Positions 35,597 through 48,464 of a stretch of 64,000 nucleotides of DNA are shown here, piece after piece. Position 1 is the first letter of the stretch. The number at the start of each line of letters is the position of its first letter. The position numbers and the translations under genes are program-made. The stretch is from Ziziphus jujuba (Eukaryota > Streptophyta > Magnoliopsida > Rosales > Rhamnaceae). The notes below the pieces were generated by a model. The model did not search any database and was not told the DNA's origin. It saw only the letters and a list, made by a program, of their open reading frames with translations. The stretch spans positions 21,230,001 through 21,294,000 of the forward strand of contig NC_083388.1 of NCBI RefSeq assembly GCF_031755915.1, in the 5' to 3' direction.

Positions 35597-35997
35597 ATAA
35601 AAAAAATAATATATAAATTGTACACCAGCATATTATATAAATAAAATAGTTATAAAATATAATAGAGTAGCTTTTTGAATTATTTGAACTTACAATTAAC
35701 TCAAATCTATGACTAAAAAATACATTAAATGGATAATCCAATTAATAATAACTATTGATAATGATCCCAAATTTATATATAGGTTATATATATATATATA
35801 TTATTCTTCTGATAAGGAGTAGTAATGAATAGAAAATCTAATTCGACAAAGTAAAAAATAATTACCATTACATTTTCATACATTTTATTTTATATTGATA
35901 TTCTTAATTCAACTGCAATGACGTGTCAGTATGGTACATTTAAATACAAACAAATTGAAACATAAATAAAACCAAATGTCAATGATATTATTAAAAA
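35597..35997. other. Intergenic, AT-rich
   Basis: 3' flank of the asparaginyl-tRNA synthetase gene and AT-rich spacer. No gene seen. Confidence 0.55.
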
Positions 35998-38924
35998 TCA
36001 AACATCTGCTCTCCCCGGATATCTAGGGAAAGGAATGACGTCTCTAATGTTGTCGATGCCCGTTGCGAACATCACCATTCTTTCAAAGCCTAATCCAAAA
36101 CCGCTGTGTTTTACTGTCCCAAATTTACGAAGGTCAAGGTACCACTTGTATTGCTCGATTTGCTCTGTTGACATTCCCATCTCCCTTATCCTGCAATAGC
36201 AGGAATATGCATGCCCATCACAATCACATTTCCCCACTTTATTAAATTCAATATTTTTTACCAACCGTTAAAAAAAAAAAAAATGGGGGACAAAAGGCGA
36301 GTCAATTTCACATACCTTTTTAGAATCTTATCATAACGCTCCTCCCTCTGGCTTCCACCTATTAATTCTCCCACCTGAAATACAAAGATGCATGCAAAGC
36401 AACTTATTATTTATAAGCAAACTTGACGCCTTCCTTGATGCGCATTCTAAAGTTATTGACGTGGAATATTATCTACAGAAATTTTGAAGAATTGGAAACA
36501 GTCTTACCTTAGGTACAAGGACATCCATAGCAGCCACTGTATCAGAATCATCATTGAGCCTCATGTAGAATGCTTTTATTCCTTTTGGGTAATTATACAC
36601 AATAACAGGCTTCTGAAATTTAACCTCAGTCAAGTATCTGCATAAAAAAAAAAAAGAAAAAAAGGCAACAAACAAGATACCAGCAAGATCAATGAAATTA
36701 GTCACAATAACCTGGCAAAACAGGAATGATGGCAACTGCATGTATACCTTTCATGCTCAGATGCCAGATCAATGCCCCACTCCACTTGATTTTCAAACAC
36801 CTTGCCCATTTTCACAGCCTCCTCTAGCAGCTCCACTGCTTTTGTATATGTTATTCTCTCAAAGGGGGATGAAGATATCATTGTTAGTCGATCAATGCAA
36901 CTTTTATCAAATTTATCAGCCATAGACTTCAGATCATCAATGCAGTTGTCAAGTAACCACCGACACAGAAACTGGACGTAAGCCTCTGCACAGTTCATAT
37001 CATCCTATACAAATATGCATATGTTAAGGTCCAGTCAACCAGATATACACAAAAGAATGTGCAATACCGATAACATCAAGTCTAAGGAATACAAAATTTC
37101 AAGTAAAATAAATTAGTCTACTCAACACTATCAGTCCATATCATTTGGTATGTTGAGATGAAAAGTTGGCATTCTCATAATTACCACTATTATAAAGAGA
37201 TAAGGAAATAAAAAGAAACAAATTGTAATTGTAAAAATGAGAAGGCAAATAGAAGGCTGAGACCAATTACTAGATAAGCCAAAATCCCATTGCTCTGAGG
37301 CAGACAAGATATACTTGAATTACAAGGCACATAAAATATCAAGGATTTTTGCTACTAAGAATGTTGTGAGGAAAAACAGACCAAATGATGACTGTGAGGA
37401 CCATCCTATGTATAAACAAAAACAACCTAAATGTACATGACAAATGAATGATGCTTCATATACCTCCACTCACAAAAGATTTTTCTTAATTAATCAGGAC
37501 TATGGATATTAAAAGGAGAAGGGACAACATAAGGAAAATGACATATACCAACAAATTAAATGGCACAAAAAAAATTATTAGTTAGCAAACATACACGATT
37601 CAAGTTATGCTTACCTCAAGATCTGCAAATGCTATTTCGGGCTCCACCATCCAGAATTCTGCCAAATGCCTTGAGGTGTGAGAATGCTCAGCACGAAATG
37701 TAGGCCCGAAAGTATAGACACTGCTAAGAGCACAAGCAACACTTTCAATTTGCAGTTGGCCAGAAACTGTCAAATATGCTTTACGGGCGAAGAAATCTAG
37801 GGAATAATCAATTTTTCCATCTTTCTGGGGAATACCCGGTTTAAGCTTTGATCTCTTTTCCAGCTTCAAGAGACCTTCCTTTGCTTTTTTAAGTATAGTC
37901 ACAGAAGAATCAATTTCTTCCTTGCTTGTTTTGTCATCGGATTTCAGCTTGGAAACCACTTCAACTTTCTCCTTGACAATAAGTTTGGCAGCTTCGACAT
38001 CTGACTCTGATGGAGGAGGATTCTTAATAAGCTCCTTCACCAACTTTTCAGCTTGACTAAACAATGTTGTTACTTGAAACATTTCACCAGCACCCTCGCA
38101 ATCACTACTGGTGATAATTGGAGTGTGCACACAAAGAAAATGGTGCTTATGAAAGAACGTATGGGTTGCATAAGTAAGGGCATCTCTGATTCTAAGAACT
38201 GAGGAAAACTGAAAATATGCACCATTGCCAAACAAACTTGTTACGGAATTGGGAGAAAAATAAATAGCAACGGAAACAAAGAAAGCGAAGAACAAACACA
38301 AAATTAACGTGGAAACCCTTGACGGGAAAAACCACGGGCAGGGAGAACAAATCCAATATCGAAAGATTGGTACAAAAGGTGAGCCTGACTGCGCGATACC
38401 TTCTAGCCCTAATTACAGCCGAAAACTAAATATATATAGTACAGAAGAAACCCTAAAATTATCACTTCTGGTGATAATTGGAGTGTGCACACAAAGAAAA
38501 TGGTGCTTATGAAAGAACGTATGGGTTGCATAAGTAAGGGCATCTCTGATTCTAAGAACTGAGGAAAACTGAAAATATGCACCATTGCCAAACAAACTTC
38601 ATCAAGTCACAAAGAGAAAGCCAAACCAAACCATGAAAAATACCATGTGTTACTCTTATTCACATTATTTTTCCGGTAAAAAAAAAAACAAAAACAAAAA
38701 CAAAATTAATAAACAAAAAACAATTAATCATGATCCATTAACTAATTCATGGGTATACTTAAAAACGTGCATTCACTTCACGTCAGATCAGAGGAAATTA
38801 ATAACTTCAAGATATCTCCAGCCGAAGCTAGCAAATTAAATTAAGGACATATCTACATTGCAATAATTCTCATTTTATCACAGCCTAGCATAGCACTAAA
38901 TCTAGTCCTTTTTTTATTTTTTCC

Positions 38925-38960
<36 letters not shown>

Positions 38961-39623
38961 TTTTAATCTGAAAGTTTTATTGAATTGCTTTACTTTCCCG
39001 GGTCAAATTTGACTGATACAAAAAACAAATTTATTTATTTTTCAATTAGCATTTCCTATTTAACCTAACTTGAATTAATATCATACTTATTATAAGAACC
39101 AAATACTGAAACAACCAAACAGACCAAAAATAAATAAAATTACCGTGTCTGTTCTTGGGCGAAGATGAATAGCATCAACTTCCCTTAAATACTCAGGCGT
39201 AAGATATTTCTTTGGTAAAGGGTACGTAGCAGGGTCGTCGACCTGACGCAAATGGAGCACATTCTGAACCCAAAGCTCCACTTTCTGCTGGGTCCCAGCT
39301 GGTGGGATCTTCAGAAAGCCGTCAACATGAACGCAAGTGCCGGCGTGCACGAGCCTCCCAAGGTCGGCCTTATCGGCGTCCACGATTACCTGAAGATTTT
39401 CAGGGCATGACCCGTCGTTGACGTGGAGAAAAGCGAAGGCGCCCTTGTTGGCCTTCCGACCGTTTTTGACCCACCCGCCGATGCGTACGCGGTGGCCATC
39501 GAGTTCGGCCCCGCCTTCAGGTTGAGAAAGGATGGATCTGACGAGCACGCGATCAGAGAACTCGGCTTTGCAAAGTTGGGAAGAACTCGTCCCCGCTGCT
39601 TGTGCAAGCTGATCATCGGCCAT
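35998..39623 (-). CDS. Asparaginyl-tRNA synthetase, cytosolic
   Basis: Six exons on the minus strand: 39144-39623, 37615-38208, 36748-37004, 36508-36637, 36316-36374 and 35998-36190, joining in frame to 570 residues, close to the Arabidopsis cytosolic enzyme. It charges tRNA-Asn with asparagine. Visible: N-terminal OB-fold anticodon-binding domain (about 35-150; [12 protein letters not shown]), class II core with DCEGAGEMF, motif 2 (FRAE at 331-334) and motif 3 (GFGLGFER at 537-544), and a Lys/Glu-rich WHEP-like insertion (about 210-285) typical of plants. The start at 39621 (MADDQLAQ) is chosen over an upstream in-frame ATG at 39651 because of family similarity. Odd: intron 1 carries an LTR fragment and a second copy of the first 107 bases of exon 2 with its splice acceptor (38462-38568), which would give a truncated product if used. 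Divergent from an exportin-2 pseudogene. Confidence 0.93.
38101..38599 (-). repeat. 139-base exon-start duplication around an LTR fragment
   Basis: 38101-38239 and 38461-38599 are nearly identical direct copies (one clear mismatch, ACTACTGG versus ACTTCTGG). Each includes the splice acceptor of synthetase exon 2 and its first 100 or so coding bases. The sequence after the outer copy (CATCAAGTCACAAA) matches the ancestral intron as preserved at 54006-54020, so the outer copy holds the original acceptor flank. Confidence 0.9.
38239..38460 (-). mobile_element. Truncated copia LTR inside synthetase gene
   Basis: Reverse-complement match of the 3' two thirds of the copia 1 LTR (7353-7575). It starts at the exact LTR end (TGTTACGGAATTGGG) and breaks off at ACCCTAAAATT, where the second exon copy begins. 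The middle segment agrees with the 5' LTR of element 1, not the 3' LTR. Confidence 0.88.
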
Positions 39624-40295
39624 TGGTGTGAGACTGAGAAACAAGAAAAACAAACGGCTTGCTCTTGACTTGCGGGAAAAGAAAAGAAACCGCTAGCTGC
39701 TGGAAACATTTTAATTAGACTCCTAATACCCCACTCTTTAATAGGCGTTAAATTCATCTAATAAAAAAATAATAATATTAATAATTAATTCAAATCTGCG
39801 AAACCGGATTAATATTTTATTGAATATTGGGGGAACAAGTTCAATTCTATTGCTTGGGGAACAAGTTCTATTGCTTGGGAAACAAGTTCCACTGTGGAAC
39901 AAATCACGGTTTTTTTTATTCCTTTGCCACGCTAACAACTTCTTTTAGCTTTTTTTTTCTTTTTTTATTTTATGCCGTTGCCTCAAAAATAAGACCACCA
40001 TATTAGACTACCATTTTTTATCATTATAGAAATGAGTAGACGACCATGTTAGACCACTATATTTCCAAATATGATTAGGAAAAGGAAAGTATGGGAAAGA
40101 AAATTAATATTGAAAAGGAAGTAAGTGCAAATAAATAAATAAATAAATCCCCATTTAAATTTAAAAACACCCCGGCAAAACGAGAACGCACTTGGCTCCC
40201 TCTTTCCTGAACTCTCCTTCCCTCGCTTTCTGCTCTCTCTCACAGTCGAAAACCACCCTTGCCACTGTTTTTCTTTCACTGAGACTGAGCCAGTC
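39624..40295. promoter_or_regulatory. Bidirectional promoter region, synthetase / exportin-2
   Basis: 672 bases between the divergent start codons. The part next to the exportin-2 start (40055-40295) is repeated nearly unchanged before the intact exportin-2 at 54350-54579. Mostly AT-rich with an (AAAT)n tract at 40131-40147. Confidence 0.5.
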
Positions 40296-42731
40296 ATGGA
40301 GTGGAACCAACAAACCCTAGAATTCCTCTCTAACTGCTTTCTCCACACCCTCTGCCCCTCCCCGGAGCCTCGCCGCCTTGCTGAGGCCTTACTTTTGGAG
40401 GCCTCCCACAGCCCCAACTACGGCCTCGCCGTCCTACACCTCGTCACAGAACCCTCCGTTGACAAGCAGATCCGTCAGGCCGCAGTCATCAACTTCAAGA
40501 ACCATCTCCGGTGCCGATGGGCCCCTTCTGAGGAAACCACCCCTATTCCTGATTCCGAAAAGTAGGCCATCAAAGCCCTAATCGTCTCGCTTATGCTTTC
40601 TTCCCCTCCCAGAATCCAGACCCAGTTCAGCGAAGCCCTAGCCATCATTGACAACCACGATTTCCCAAGATCATGGCCCGCCTTGTTACCCGAGCTTGTT
40701 TCGAGCCTCCACAAGGCGTCCCAGGCCTCTGATTATGCCTCCATTAATGGCATTCTCGGTACTGCTAATTCCATCTTTAAGAAATTTCGATACCAGTTTA
40801 AGACCAATGATCTTTGGCTTGATTTGAAGTATTGCTTGGACAATTTCTCTGCACCGTTATTGGAAATATTCCTCAAAACCGCAGCGTTGATCGACTCATC
40901 CTCCTCCTCTGCCAATTCCAGTCCGTTGGGTCCTCTGTTCGAATCTCAGAGGCTATGCTGTAGAAGTTTCTATTCTTTGAATTTTCAAGAGTTGCCCCAG
41001 TTTTTTGAGGACCATATGAAGGAGTGGATGACTGAGTTTAGAAAATACTTAATCAGTGATTAGCCCGTTGCTTTTGATGGACCTGCTGTTCTTGTGGATG
41101 ACCTTCGCGCTGCTGTATGCAAAAATATCAATCTCTATATGGAAGAGAACGAAGAGGAGTATCGATGCTACTTGAATGATTTCGTGTCGGTGGTTTCGAG
41201 TTTACTAGGAAATATGGTGTCTCAAGCATCATCAAGCCGTGATCGGCTTGCAATAACAGCAATAAATTTTTTTACCACAGTCAGCATTAGTGTCCACCAT
41301 GATTTGTTTAAGGGTGAGGGAGTGATACAGCAGATTTGCCAGAGCGTTGTTATCCCAAATGTGAGGTTGAGGGACGATGACTTGGAACTTTTCGAGGTGA
41401 ATTATGTTGAATTCATTATGAGGCATGTGGAAGGCAGTGATCTGGATACCATGAGGAGGATTGCATGTGAGCTTCTTAAAGGGATTGCAACAAATTACAA
41501 GAATCAGGTTACTAATTTGGTTTCTATACAGATACAGAGTCTTTTAAGCTCATTCTTTGCAAACCCAATTGCAAACTGGAAGGACAAGGATTGTGCCATC
41601 TATTTAGTTGTCTCCCTCGCAACTAAGAAAGCTGGTGGAAATTCTGTCTCAGCAGATCTTGTTGATGTTCAGGACTTCTTTGGATCCGTTATTGTTCCAG
41701 AATTGCAGAGTCCAGATGTGAATATTTTTCCAGTGCTTAAGCTGGTGCACTTAATTTTTTCACTATGTTCCGGCATCATATTCCTAAGCACGTTGCATTG
41801 CAGTTATTTCCAGATTTGATTCGGTTCCTTGGTGCACAGTCAAACGTGGTCCACTTTTATGCTGCAAGCTGTATTGGAAAACTTTTGCTGGTCAAGGATG
41901 AGGGAGAACGGGCAAGATTTACTGGGGCAGATGTTGCCCCATTTTTTTCAGATCTCATGGAAAACCTCTTTAAAGCCATGAACTTTCCTGAATCTGAGGA
42001 AAATCAAAATGTAATGAAATGTATCATGCAGGTTCTTGGTATTGCAAATATACCTCGTAAGGTTGCTGGACACTGCATTGATGGTCGGAAATCTATTCTC
42101 AGTTAAGTTTGCAGAAACCCTAAAAATCCAATCTTTAGTCACTATCTGTTTGAGTCAGTGGCTGTTCTTCTCAAGCGGGCCTGCGAGAATGACTCTTCTC
42201 TGATATCGGCCTTTGAAGAAAGCCTTTTTCCCAGCCTTCAGATGATATTGGCCAATGATGTAGCGGAGTTCCTCCCATGTGCATTTCAGTTGTTGGCTCA
42301 GTTTGTGGAGTTGAATACGCCACCCATTCCTCAGAGCTACATGGAGATTTTTAAGATCCTTTTTTCACATGAGTATTGGCATAGAGATTCCAATGTCCCA
42401 GCACTTGAGCGTCTGCTTCAGGTTTTCCTTGAGAAGGCACCCCCATGAACTCAACCAAGAGGGAAGACTGGGCCAGGTGCTTGCAATTTTTGAGATGCTT
42501 GTCTCCGAACCAAGCTTAGCTGAACAGGGTTTCCATGTGCTAAATACTATCATTGAGAACCTTGAATCCGGTGTCTTTAAACCTTATATTGGTCACATGG
42601 TTTTTGCATTGGCAAATATTTCTGCTCTTTACCCTGGCAGGTTCCCCCAAATGATCGGCCAATATCTTAATTCAACCAATCAGGCAGCATTACTTCATTT
42701 CTGCAGCATTTACAATTGCCAGATCGTTTGA
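40296..42731 (+). pseudogene. Exportin-2 (CAS) pseudogene
   Basis: Collinear with the intact exportin-2 at 54580-57483 but dead. Relative to it: TAG at 40563 (Glu codon), TAG at 41061 (Tyr codon), a one-base loss near 41738, TAA at 42103 (Glu codon), an extra C in a C run near 42440 and a deletion of about 480 bases near 42600 that removes most of the C-terminal helical repeats. The leader, start region and 3' end (CNIYNCQIV-type tail) remain recognisable. It keeps its original place beside the intact synthetase. Confidence 0.93.
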
Positions 42732-43396
42732 GTGTTGTTTAAGTTTTATATTATTTTTATTATTATTTGCTGCTTTCTAATTATAGAATGAATAATGGTT
42801 TAGTTATAATCAGAAAGTTGTTTGCAATGGGTGATATGAGTTATACTGTGGAGTGTCATATTGTTTCATAATTTATTTATCCTTGTATTCGAGGGTAAAT
42901 ATAAAAAGGTTTGTGGTTAGGTGTAATTCAAAAGCAAAGACCATCAGTTGCAATTACATTGATATGACCATCAGATTTAGATGGATTTCTCCTCCTCGTT
43001 ATTTTCTAATTAAAAGTTTGGCCAAAAGTTTCTTTTTGTGGTATCCTCGTTTACGTTATATAACTGCCCCCCTCTACTCCTGTTAATGCTAAACAATACT
43101 TCTGGAAAATATGGATGAATCGTTAACTTCAATCCACGTTTCATATTTGAGAGTGATTCTGTTGATCTCTTTTGGACTAACCAGTGCGACTTTCTCAATA
43201 TGGTAGCGTAGTTTGTGCATTTTTGGAGTTACAGATCTAAAATGTTGGTTAAATTTCTTTTGTTACAAGGTTGATAAATGTTTTGTTTTATAAAATTTTA
43301 ATATTTTATTTTATTTGGAAATTTAAAAGTTTGTATTGTTTCACAAGCTTGAATAATCGATATTGAATTGAATAGGCATGTTATAGTGAGAAAATA
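42732..43396. other. Intergenic, AT-rich
   Basis: The first 100 bases match the 3' flank of the intact exportin-2 (57484-57580). The rest shows no gene. Confidence 0.55.
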
Positions 43397-43816
43397 GGGT
43401 CTGTTTGGCCATATTTTCTATTTTTTGTTTTCAAAATATTGTATTTAAAATATAGAACAAAAACAGGTTTCTATTGTTTTATGAAAATAATGAATGTTTG
43501 TCCAATTGTATTTGAAAACAATTTTTGAAAACCAAAAACATACTTTTAGGAGCGGTGCATGCGTTTTTGGGTTGTGCGGGGCAAATTGTTATTCTTACTC
43601 TTCTCTGTCAACACTCAAGTGCCAGATGCAGTGAACTAACATACTTTTAATTTTTTTGAAAATTATGAAAAATATCTTTTTATTGTTTTCTTTTCTGTTT
43701 GTTTTCTGAAAATAGTTTTTGAAAACTGATGGCCAAACAACACATATTTGTTTAATAACAATTTTCTATTTTCAAAAACAAAAAACAGTTTTTAAAACAG
43801 GTGGCCAAACAGGTCC
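43397..43816. mobile_element. MITE with GG(G/A)CCTGTTTGGCCA ends
   Basis: 420 bases beginning GGGTCTGTTTGGCCA and ending in the complement of GGACCTGTTTGGCCA. The interior is AT-rich with further inverted blocks of GTTTTCAAAA type and no coding capacity. Ends of this type are widespread in plant miniature transposons of the hAT class; a clean 8-bp flank duplication was not found. Confidence 0.7.
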
Positions 43817-44097
43817 TAAGCTTCTTTTGGAAAATGTGAGAGAGTCTAATATTACATGTTCAACCTGAAACTGTTTGTGAATTATTAACTAGCACTACTA
43901 GAATCGCATTGATAAGTGACGCAATAAATGCGTCACACAAAATAAACAACGTATTGCATGGCATCGCCTAACATCCTGTCGCTAAAGCCATAAGCCAACA
44001 AGTGATGCAGTATGAGAGTCGCCTATCTTTGAATTTTTAGCAACGCATTCTTTTAATCCACTTTTAGCGATGCATTATTTAGCGACGCTTCATCACA

Positions 44098-44100
44098 ATG
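44098..44100 (+). repeat. ATG target duplication, left, of inner CACTA
   Basis: ATG directly before CACTACGTG; its partner is at 48462-48464. Confidence 0.8.
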
Positions 44101-44516
44101 CACTACGTGAAATTAAGATCTAGCGATACTCACTTAGTGATGCTACGAAATAAACGCGTCTAAAAAAATAAAACCGTGACTTTGATGTTAATGTGTCAGT
44201 AAAAATTCAATAAATAGACGACGCATCTGAAAACTGTCGATGTCAAACAGTCGCTAGAAACAACAACATGCGACACATCCATTAAGAGTCGCTGAATATT
44301 CGGCTGAATAGAGTCACCTTTAATAGCGTGCGTATATTTTATATGAATTGTATTGTTTAAATGCTATACTAATAAAAAATGATTAACCAAACACTTATCT
44401 ATGTTTACATAACAACAAAATTTAATTATTCGAGGTTGTTGTTCAATTATATAATTTTTTACGTAAAGTTTATTCTTGCAAAGTTTTTCACGTAATTGGA
44501 TAGGCAACTGTCTATC

Positions 44517-45930
44517 AATCTAAAAAAATTAACGATAAACTGTATCAATCTAATTTTATTTCAACTACAAATAACCAGTGAAAATATTATAGCAACATAA
44601 TTGAGCTGGTTTTTTTTTTTTTTTTTTAGTTCTCTTAGTCAATCTAATTTTATTTTAACTACAAATAACCAGTAAAAATATTAGAGCAATATAACTGAGC
44701 TGATTTTATTTTTATTTTTACTTTTTTTTTTTTCAGATTTTGGTAACAGGCAACACACAATGAAGATTGTGTGTTGCCTGTTCTCCTTTTTTTTTTTTTT
44801 TTTGGTTCTTTTAGTCAATCTAATTTTATTTCAACTACAAATAACCAAAGAAAATATTAGAGCAACATAATTGAGCTAGATTTTTTTTTTTTTAAATTTG
44901 GTAATAGGTGACATACATTTTGCATCTCCAATTAGTAATAGGCAATGCACATTGTGCGTCTCCAGTTAGTACTAGGTGCTGCACAATGTGCATCACCTGT
45001 TACAAATAACTAAAAAAAAATAAAAAATAAAAAGGAGCTCAATTATGTTACTCTAATATTTTTACTGGTTATTTGTAGTTGAAATAAAATTATATTAACT
45101 AAAAGAACAAAAAAAAAAAAAAAGGAGAACAGGTGACGCACAATCTTCATTGTGCATCGCCTGTTACCAAACTCTATAAAAAAAAAACAAAAAAAAAAGA
45201 GCTTAGTTATGTTGCTCTAATATTTTCACTAGTTATTTATAGTTGAAATAAAATTAAATTGACTAAAAGAAAAAAAAAATGAAAAGAGGAGAACAGATGA
45301 CGCATAATTTTCATTGTGAGTCGCCTGTTACCAAAATCTAAAAAAAAAAAAAACAAAAAAAAGGGAGCTCAATTATATTGCTATAATATTTTCAATGGTT
45401 ATTTGCAGTTGAAATAAAATTAGATTGACTAAAAGAACCAAAAAAGAGAAAAAAAAAAAAAAAAAAAGAGAACAAACGACACACAATCTTCATTGTGAGT
45501 CGCCTATTACCAAAATAAAAAAAAAAAAAAAAAGAGCTCAGTTATGTTGCTATAATATTTTCAATGGTTATTTATAGTTGAAATAAAATTAGATTGACTA
45601 AAAAAAAGAAAAAAAAAAAAGAACAAGCGACACACAATGTTACCAAAATCTTTAAAAAAAAAAAAAAAGGAGCTCAGTTATGTTACTCTAATATTTTTAT
45701 TGGTTATTTGTAGTTGAAATAAAATTAAATTGACTAAAAGAACAAAAAAAAAAAAAAAAAAGAACAGGTGACGCACAATGAAGCTCAGTTATGTTGCTTC
45801 CAAAATCTAGGGGAGGAGAAGGAGCTCAGTTATGTTACTCTAATATTTTCACTGGTTATTTATAGTTGAAATAAAATTAGATTGACCAAAAAAACAAAAA
45901 AAAAAAAAAAAGGAGAACAGGCGCCTTTTC
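44517..45930. repeat. Hairpin ladder of the inner CACTA element
   Basis: About nine units of 135-180 bases. Each has the block TTATTTCAACTACAAATAACC (or its complement), a GAGCTCAGTTATGTTGCT block, poly-A/T and, in most, a short hairpin. The clearest hairpin is AACAGGTGACGCACAAT, loop CTTC, and its complement at 45128-45165. The first three units are in one orientation and the later six in the other, so the array is itself inverted around about 44990. Confidence 0.85.
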
Positions 45931-47088
45931 ACTCAACCAATTTTTAACTTTTTTTGAATTTGAAAGTTGTTTTTAGTAATTTTTTTAATTTTGCAAATAT
46001 GCTCTTTTTTTTTTAATTTGTAGATGAGCAATCAACAAAACTAATTAATGATTAAAAAAAAATATTAACAAAACATGGAATAGGTGACGCGTTTTAATGA
46101 AATTACGTCGCCTGTTACTTCAATTTTTTTTTTTTAAAGAAAAAGCAATTTAATAGACTTTCAATTTTTAAAAACAAGTAAGCTATCATTGATCACAAAC
46201 ATATAAAAGTTAAGCTCATTTAACATACTTATGTAGATAAATTGGTCAATAAATGCTTGTTGAATTAGAATTCTATATTCGGTACCCTATCTCAAATTAG
46301 GTCTTGAGATATTTTGTGTCTCTTCTATACACATACATGTGAATAATTGAGAAAAGTATTGACAAAACTATTGAAAGATTATAAAGAAAATATAAAAATT
46401 GGAACAGGTGACGTTTTTGGACCATAATGCGTTGTTTGATCCCACAATTCAAGAACAGGAGATCCTTCTTGAAGAGAATGCAATGCCTGTTCTTTCAATT
46501 AAAAAAAATAAAAATTTTAAAAGATATGCAAATTTTATAAAGAATAAAGGTGTACATGAAAAATAAAAAAATAAACAACAAACTTCGATATTTTGCTTCG
46601 CATTTTTAAGAAATATTTTCAATTTTTATTTATAGATGAAACTAAAAAATTAATCAAAGAAAAAAAAATTGAAAGAAAAGGCGCGTTTTTGCCATTTATT
46701 GAAATTTTTTGGCGTGTTTTAAAATTTTTATGCGCGCCTTTGAATTCTTTTTCTTTTTTAAAACTACATCAAGTACACTATCTAATAGATATTAGATTTG
46801 GAAGCAATCTAAGAAAGACTTGAAGAGTGGGATATTTTGGGTTTTATTTTTCATTGCCTATGTTGTTGTCGGCTGGGAAGCTGGATTTCTCTGTGTTGCG
46901 TGATTTTTTGGGTTTCTTCTTTCTTTGTCTCCATCGTTTAGGTAAGGTTTTTTTTTTTTGTGGTTGGCGAAGACATGTAGTGGGTTGGAGGTTTTTTTTT
47001 TTTTTTTCTTTCATTTTAACCGTAGGTTAGGTTCATTGGGTTTTATTAATCTTACTTTTGTAGAAATTTTGTTTGTGATATTGGTTGA

Positions 47089-47323
47089 CATTGTTTTGCT
47101 AATTCAACAAGTATTTTATGTTGAAGATCAACTTGATTCGAGATGGTCTGTTGTTTTAACTTCACCACAGCATCGTACTTTTGTTGAATAAGATGTTCTT
47201 GGAAACACTACGATGGCTCACAATCCATTTGTCATATAGTTGCCAAGTATAGATGAAAATGATAATGAGGATGAATGAAAGAGTGACTATATTTGTAATG
47301 ACTGTAAGAGAATATGGATAAAC
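47089..47323 (+). pseudogene. CACTA transposase C-terminal remnant (inner)
   Basis: The frame reading QQVFYVEDQLDSRWSVVL, then TMAHNPFV and IDENDNEDE, then NDC-x-x-IWIN matches the conserved C-terminus of plant En/Spm-type (TNP2-like) transposase proteins. At least three stops interrupt it. The large catalytic part is absent. Poly-T tracts lie upstream at about 46946 and 46993. Confidence 0.7.
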
Positions 47324-48461
47324 AATATCTTCTAAATAAATTGGTTCCTATATTTATTAACTTATGTTTTAAGTAATATTTATAACATTTATTATTATTC
47401 ATTTAATTATTTTTTTGATCCGCTTCATTATTTGTTTTCCACTTTTAATTAGGATAAATGCGCCTCGCCGAATCTTAAGAACGATGGTAATATTTTTTAA
47501 ATTTTCATTTACTAAATTACAAATTTAATAATGATCAATATTTTATTTATTTTGCATAAGTGTTAATAACTTTTTTAATTTTTCTATATGTAGTATCAGG
47601 ATGTAATATCGTCAACAAGAGGACGTCAACTTCCATTTCAATGAGTGTACATTCATGGAAGTTTAATTAATATTAAATTTGTTGTGAAAAAATATAATAG
47701 TTTACAAATTATGTAAAAACATATCAATCAAATAATATTTAATTTATTTGATAATTAATTGTTATGAAAAAATATTTATTTTAAATTTTTTTTATTCTAA
47801 TTACTTTGGATGAAACTAGTTTTAGTTTTTTGGTATTTTAATTATTTTTATATTTTACTATCTTAATCACTTTTCACAAAATCAAAAAAAAATTAAAATT
47901 AAAAAAAAAGGGCATCGCATTAACATATAACAACGTTGTCTAACATATTTGGCGACCTTTGATTGTCTATTTTTAGCTACTCAAATATTTAGCGATACTT
48001 TAAACTAAGTTGCTAATAGCTTTTTTAGCGACTCTCTCGAACTGTGTCCCTAAATAATGCGTCGCTATAAGTGGACCATCAAATCTGATACATTGCTGAG
48101 AGGGTCGCTAAAAGCGTAGATGCGCCACTAAATAGGCAACCCTATTAATGTGTCGCTAAATAGACGACTCATTAGCGACAAATATATTTAACGATGCTAT
48201 ATGAAAAAATTGCTAATATATTTTTAACGACATTGTAATGAAGCATCGCTAAATAATGCGTCGCTACAAGTAGATTGAAAGAATGCGTCGCTAAAAGTCA
48301 ATATGCGTCGCTAAAAACTCAAAAATAGGCAACTCTCATACTACGTCGATTGTTGTCTAATTGCTTTAGCGACATGACATTAGGCGATGCCGTGCAATAT
48401 GTCGTTATTTATTTTGTGCAACGCATTTATTGCGTCATTTATTAATGCGATTCTAGCAGTG

Positions 48462-48464
48462 ATG
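48462..48464 (+). repeat. ATG target duplication, right, of inner CACTA
   Basis: ATG directly after the CTAGCAGTG end of the inner element. Confidence 0.8.

Larger units (their letters stand above)
44101..48461 (+). mobile_element. Inner CACTA-type transposon
   Basis: 4361 bases from CACTACGTGAAATT to the complement of CACTGCTAGAATCG, flanked by ATG on both sides, the 3-bp duplication expected for CACTA elements. It is the same family as the outer element but inserted in the opposite orientation, giving a palindrome with arms of more than 4 kb. Subterminal regions carry many TAGCGACGCA-like motifs in both orientations, as expected for transposase-binding sites. Non-autonomous: only a broken transposase C-terminus remains. 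Confidence 0.85.

Noticed and set aside
38309..38512. Short plus-strand open frame inside the LTR fragment
   Set aside because: Lies in LTR sequence and runs into the duplicated exon; no protein similarity.
40049..40417. Minus-strand open frames over the exportin-2 start regions (also 54438-54701)
   Set aside because: Antisense to the conserved exportin-2 N-terminus and leader; explained by the GC-rich coding sequence.
46593..47030. Small proteins in the inner CACTA element
   Set aside because: Low-complexity Phe/Lys-rich translations of poly-T/A DNA; only the later transposase-like tail is recognisable.
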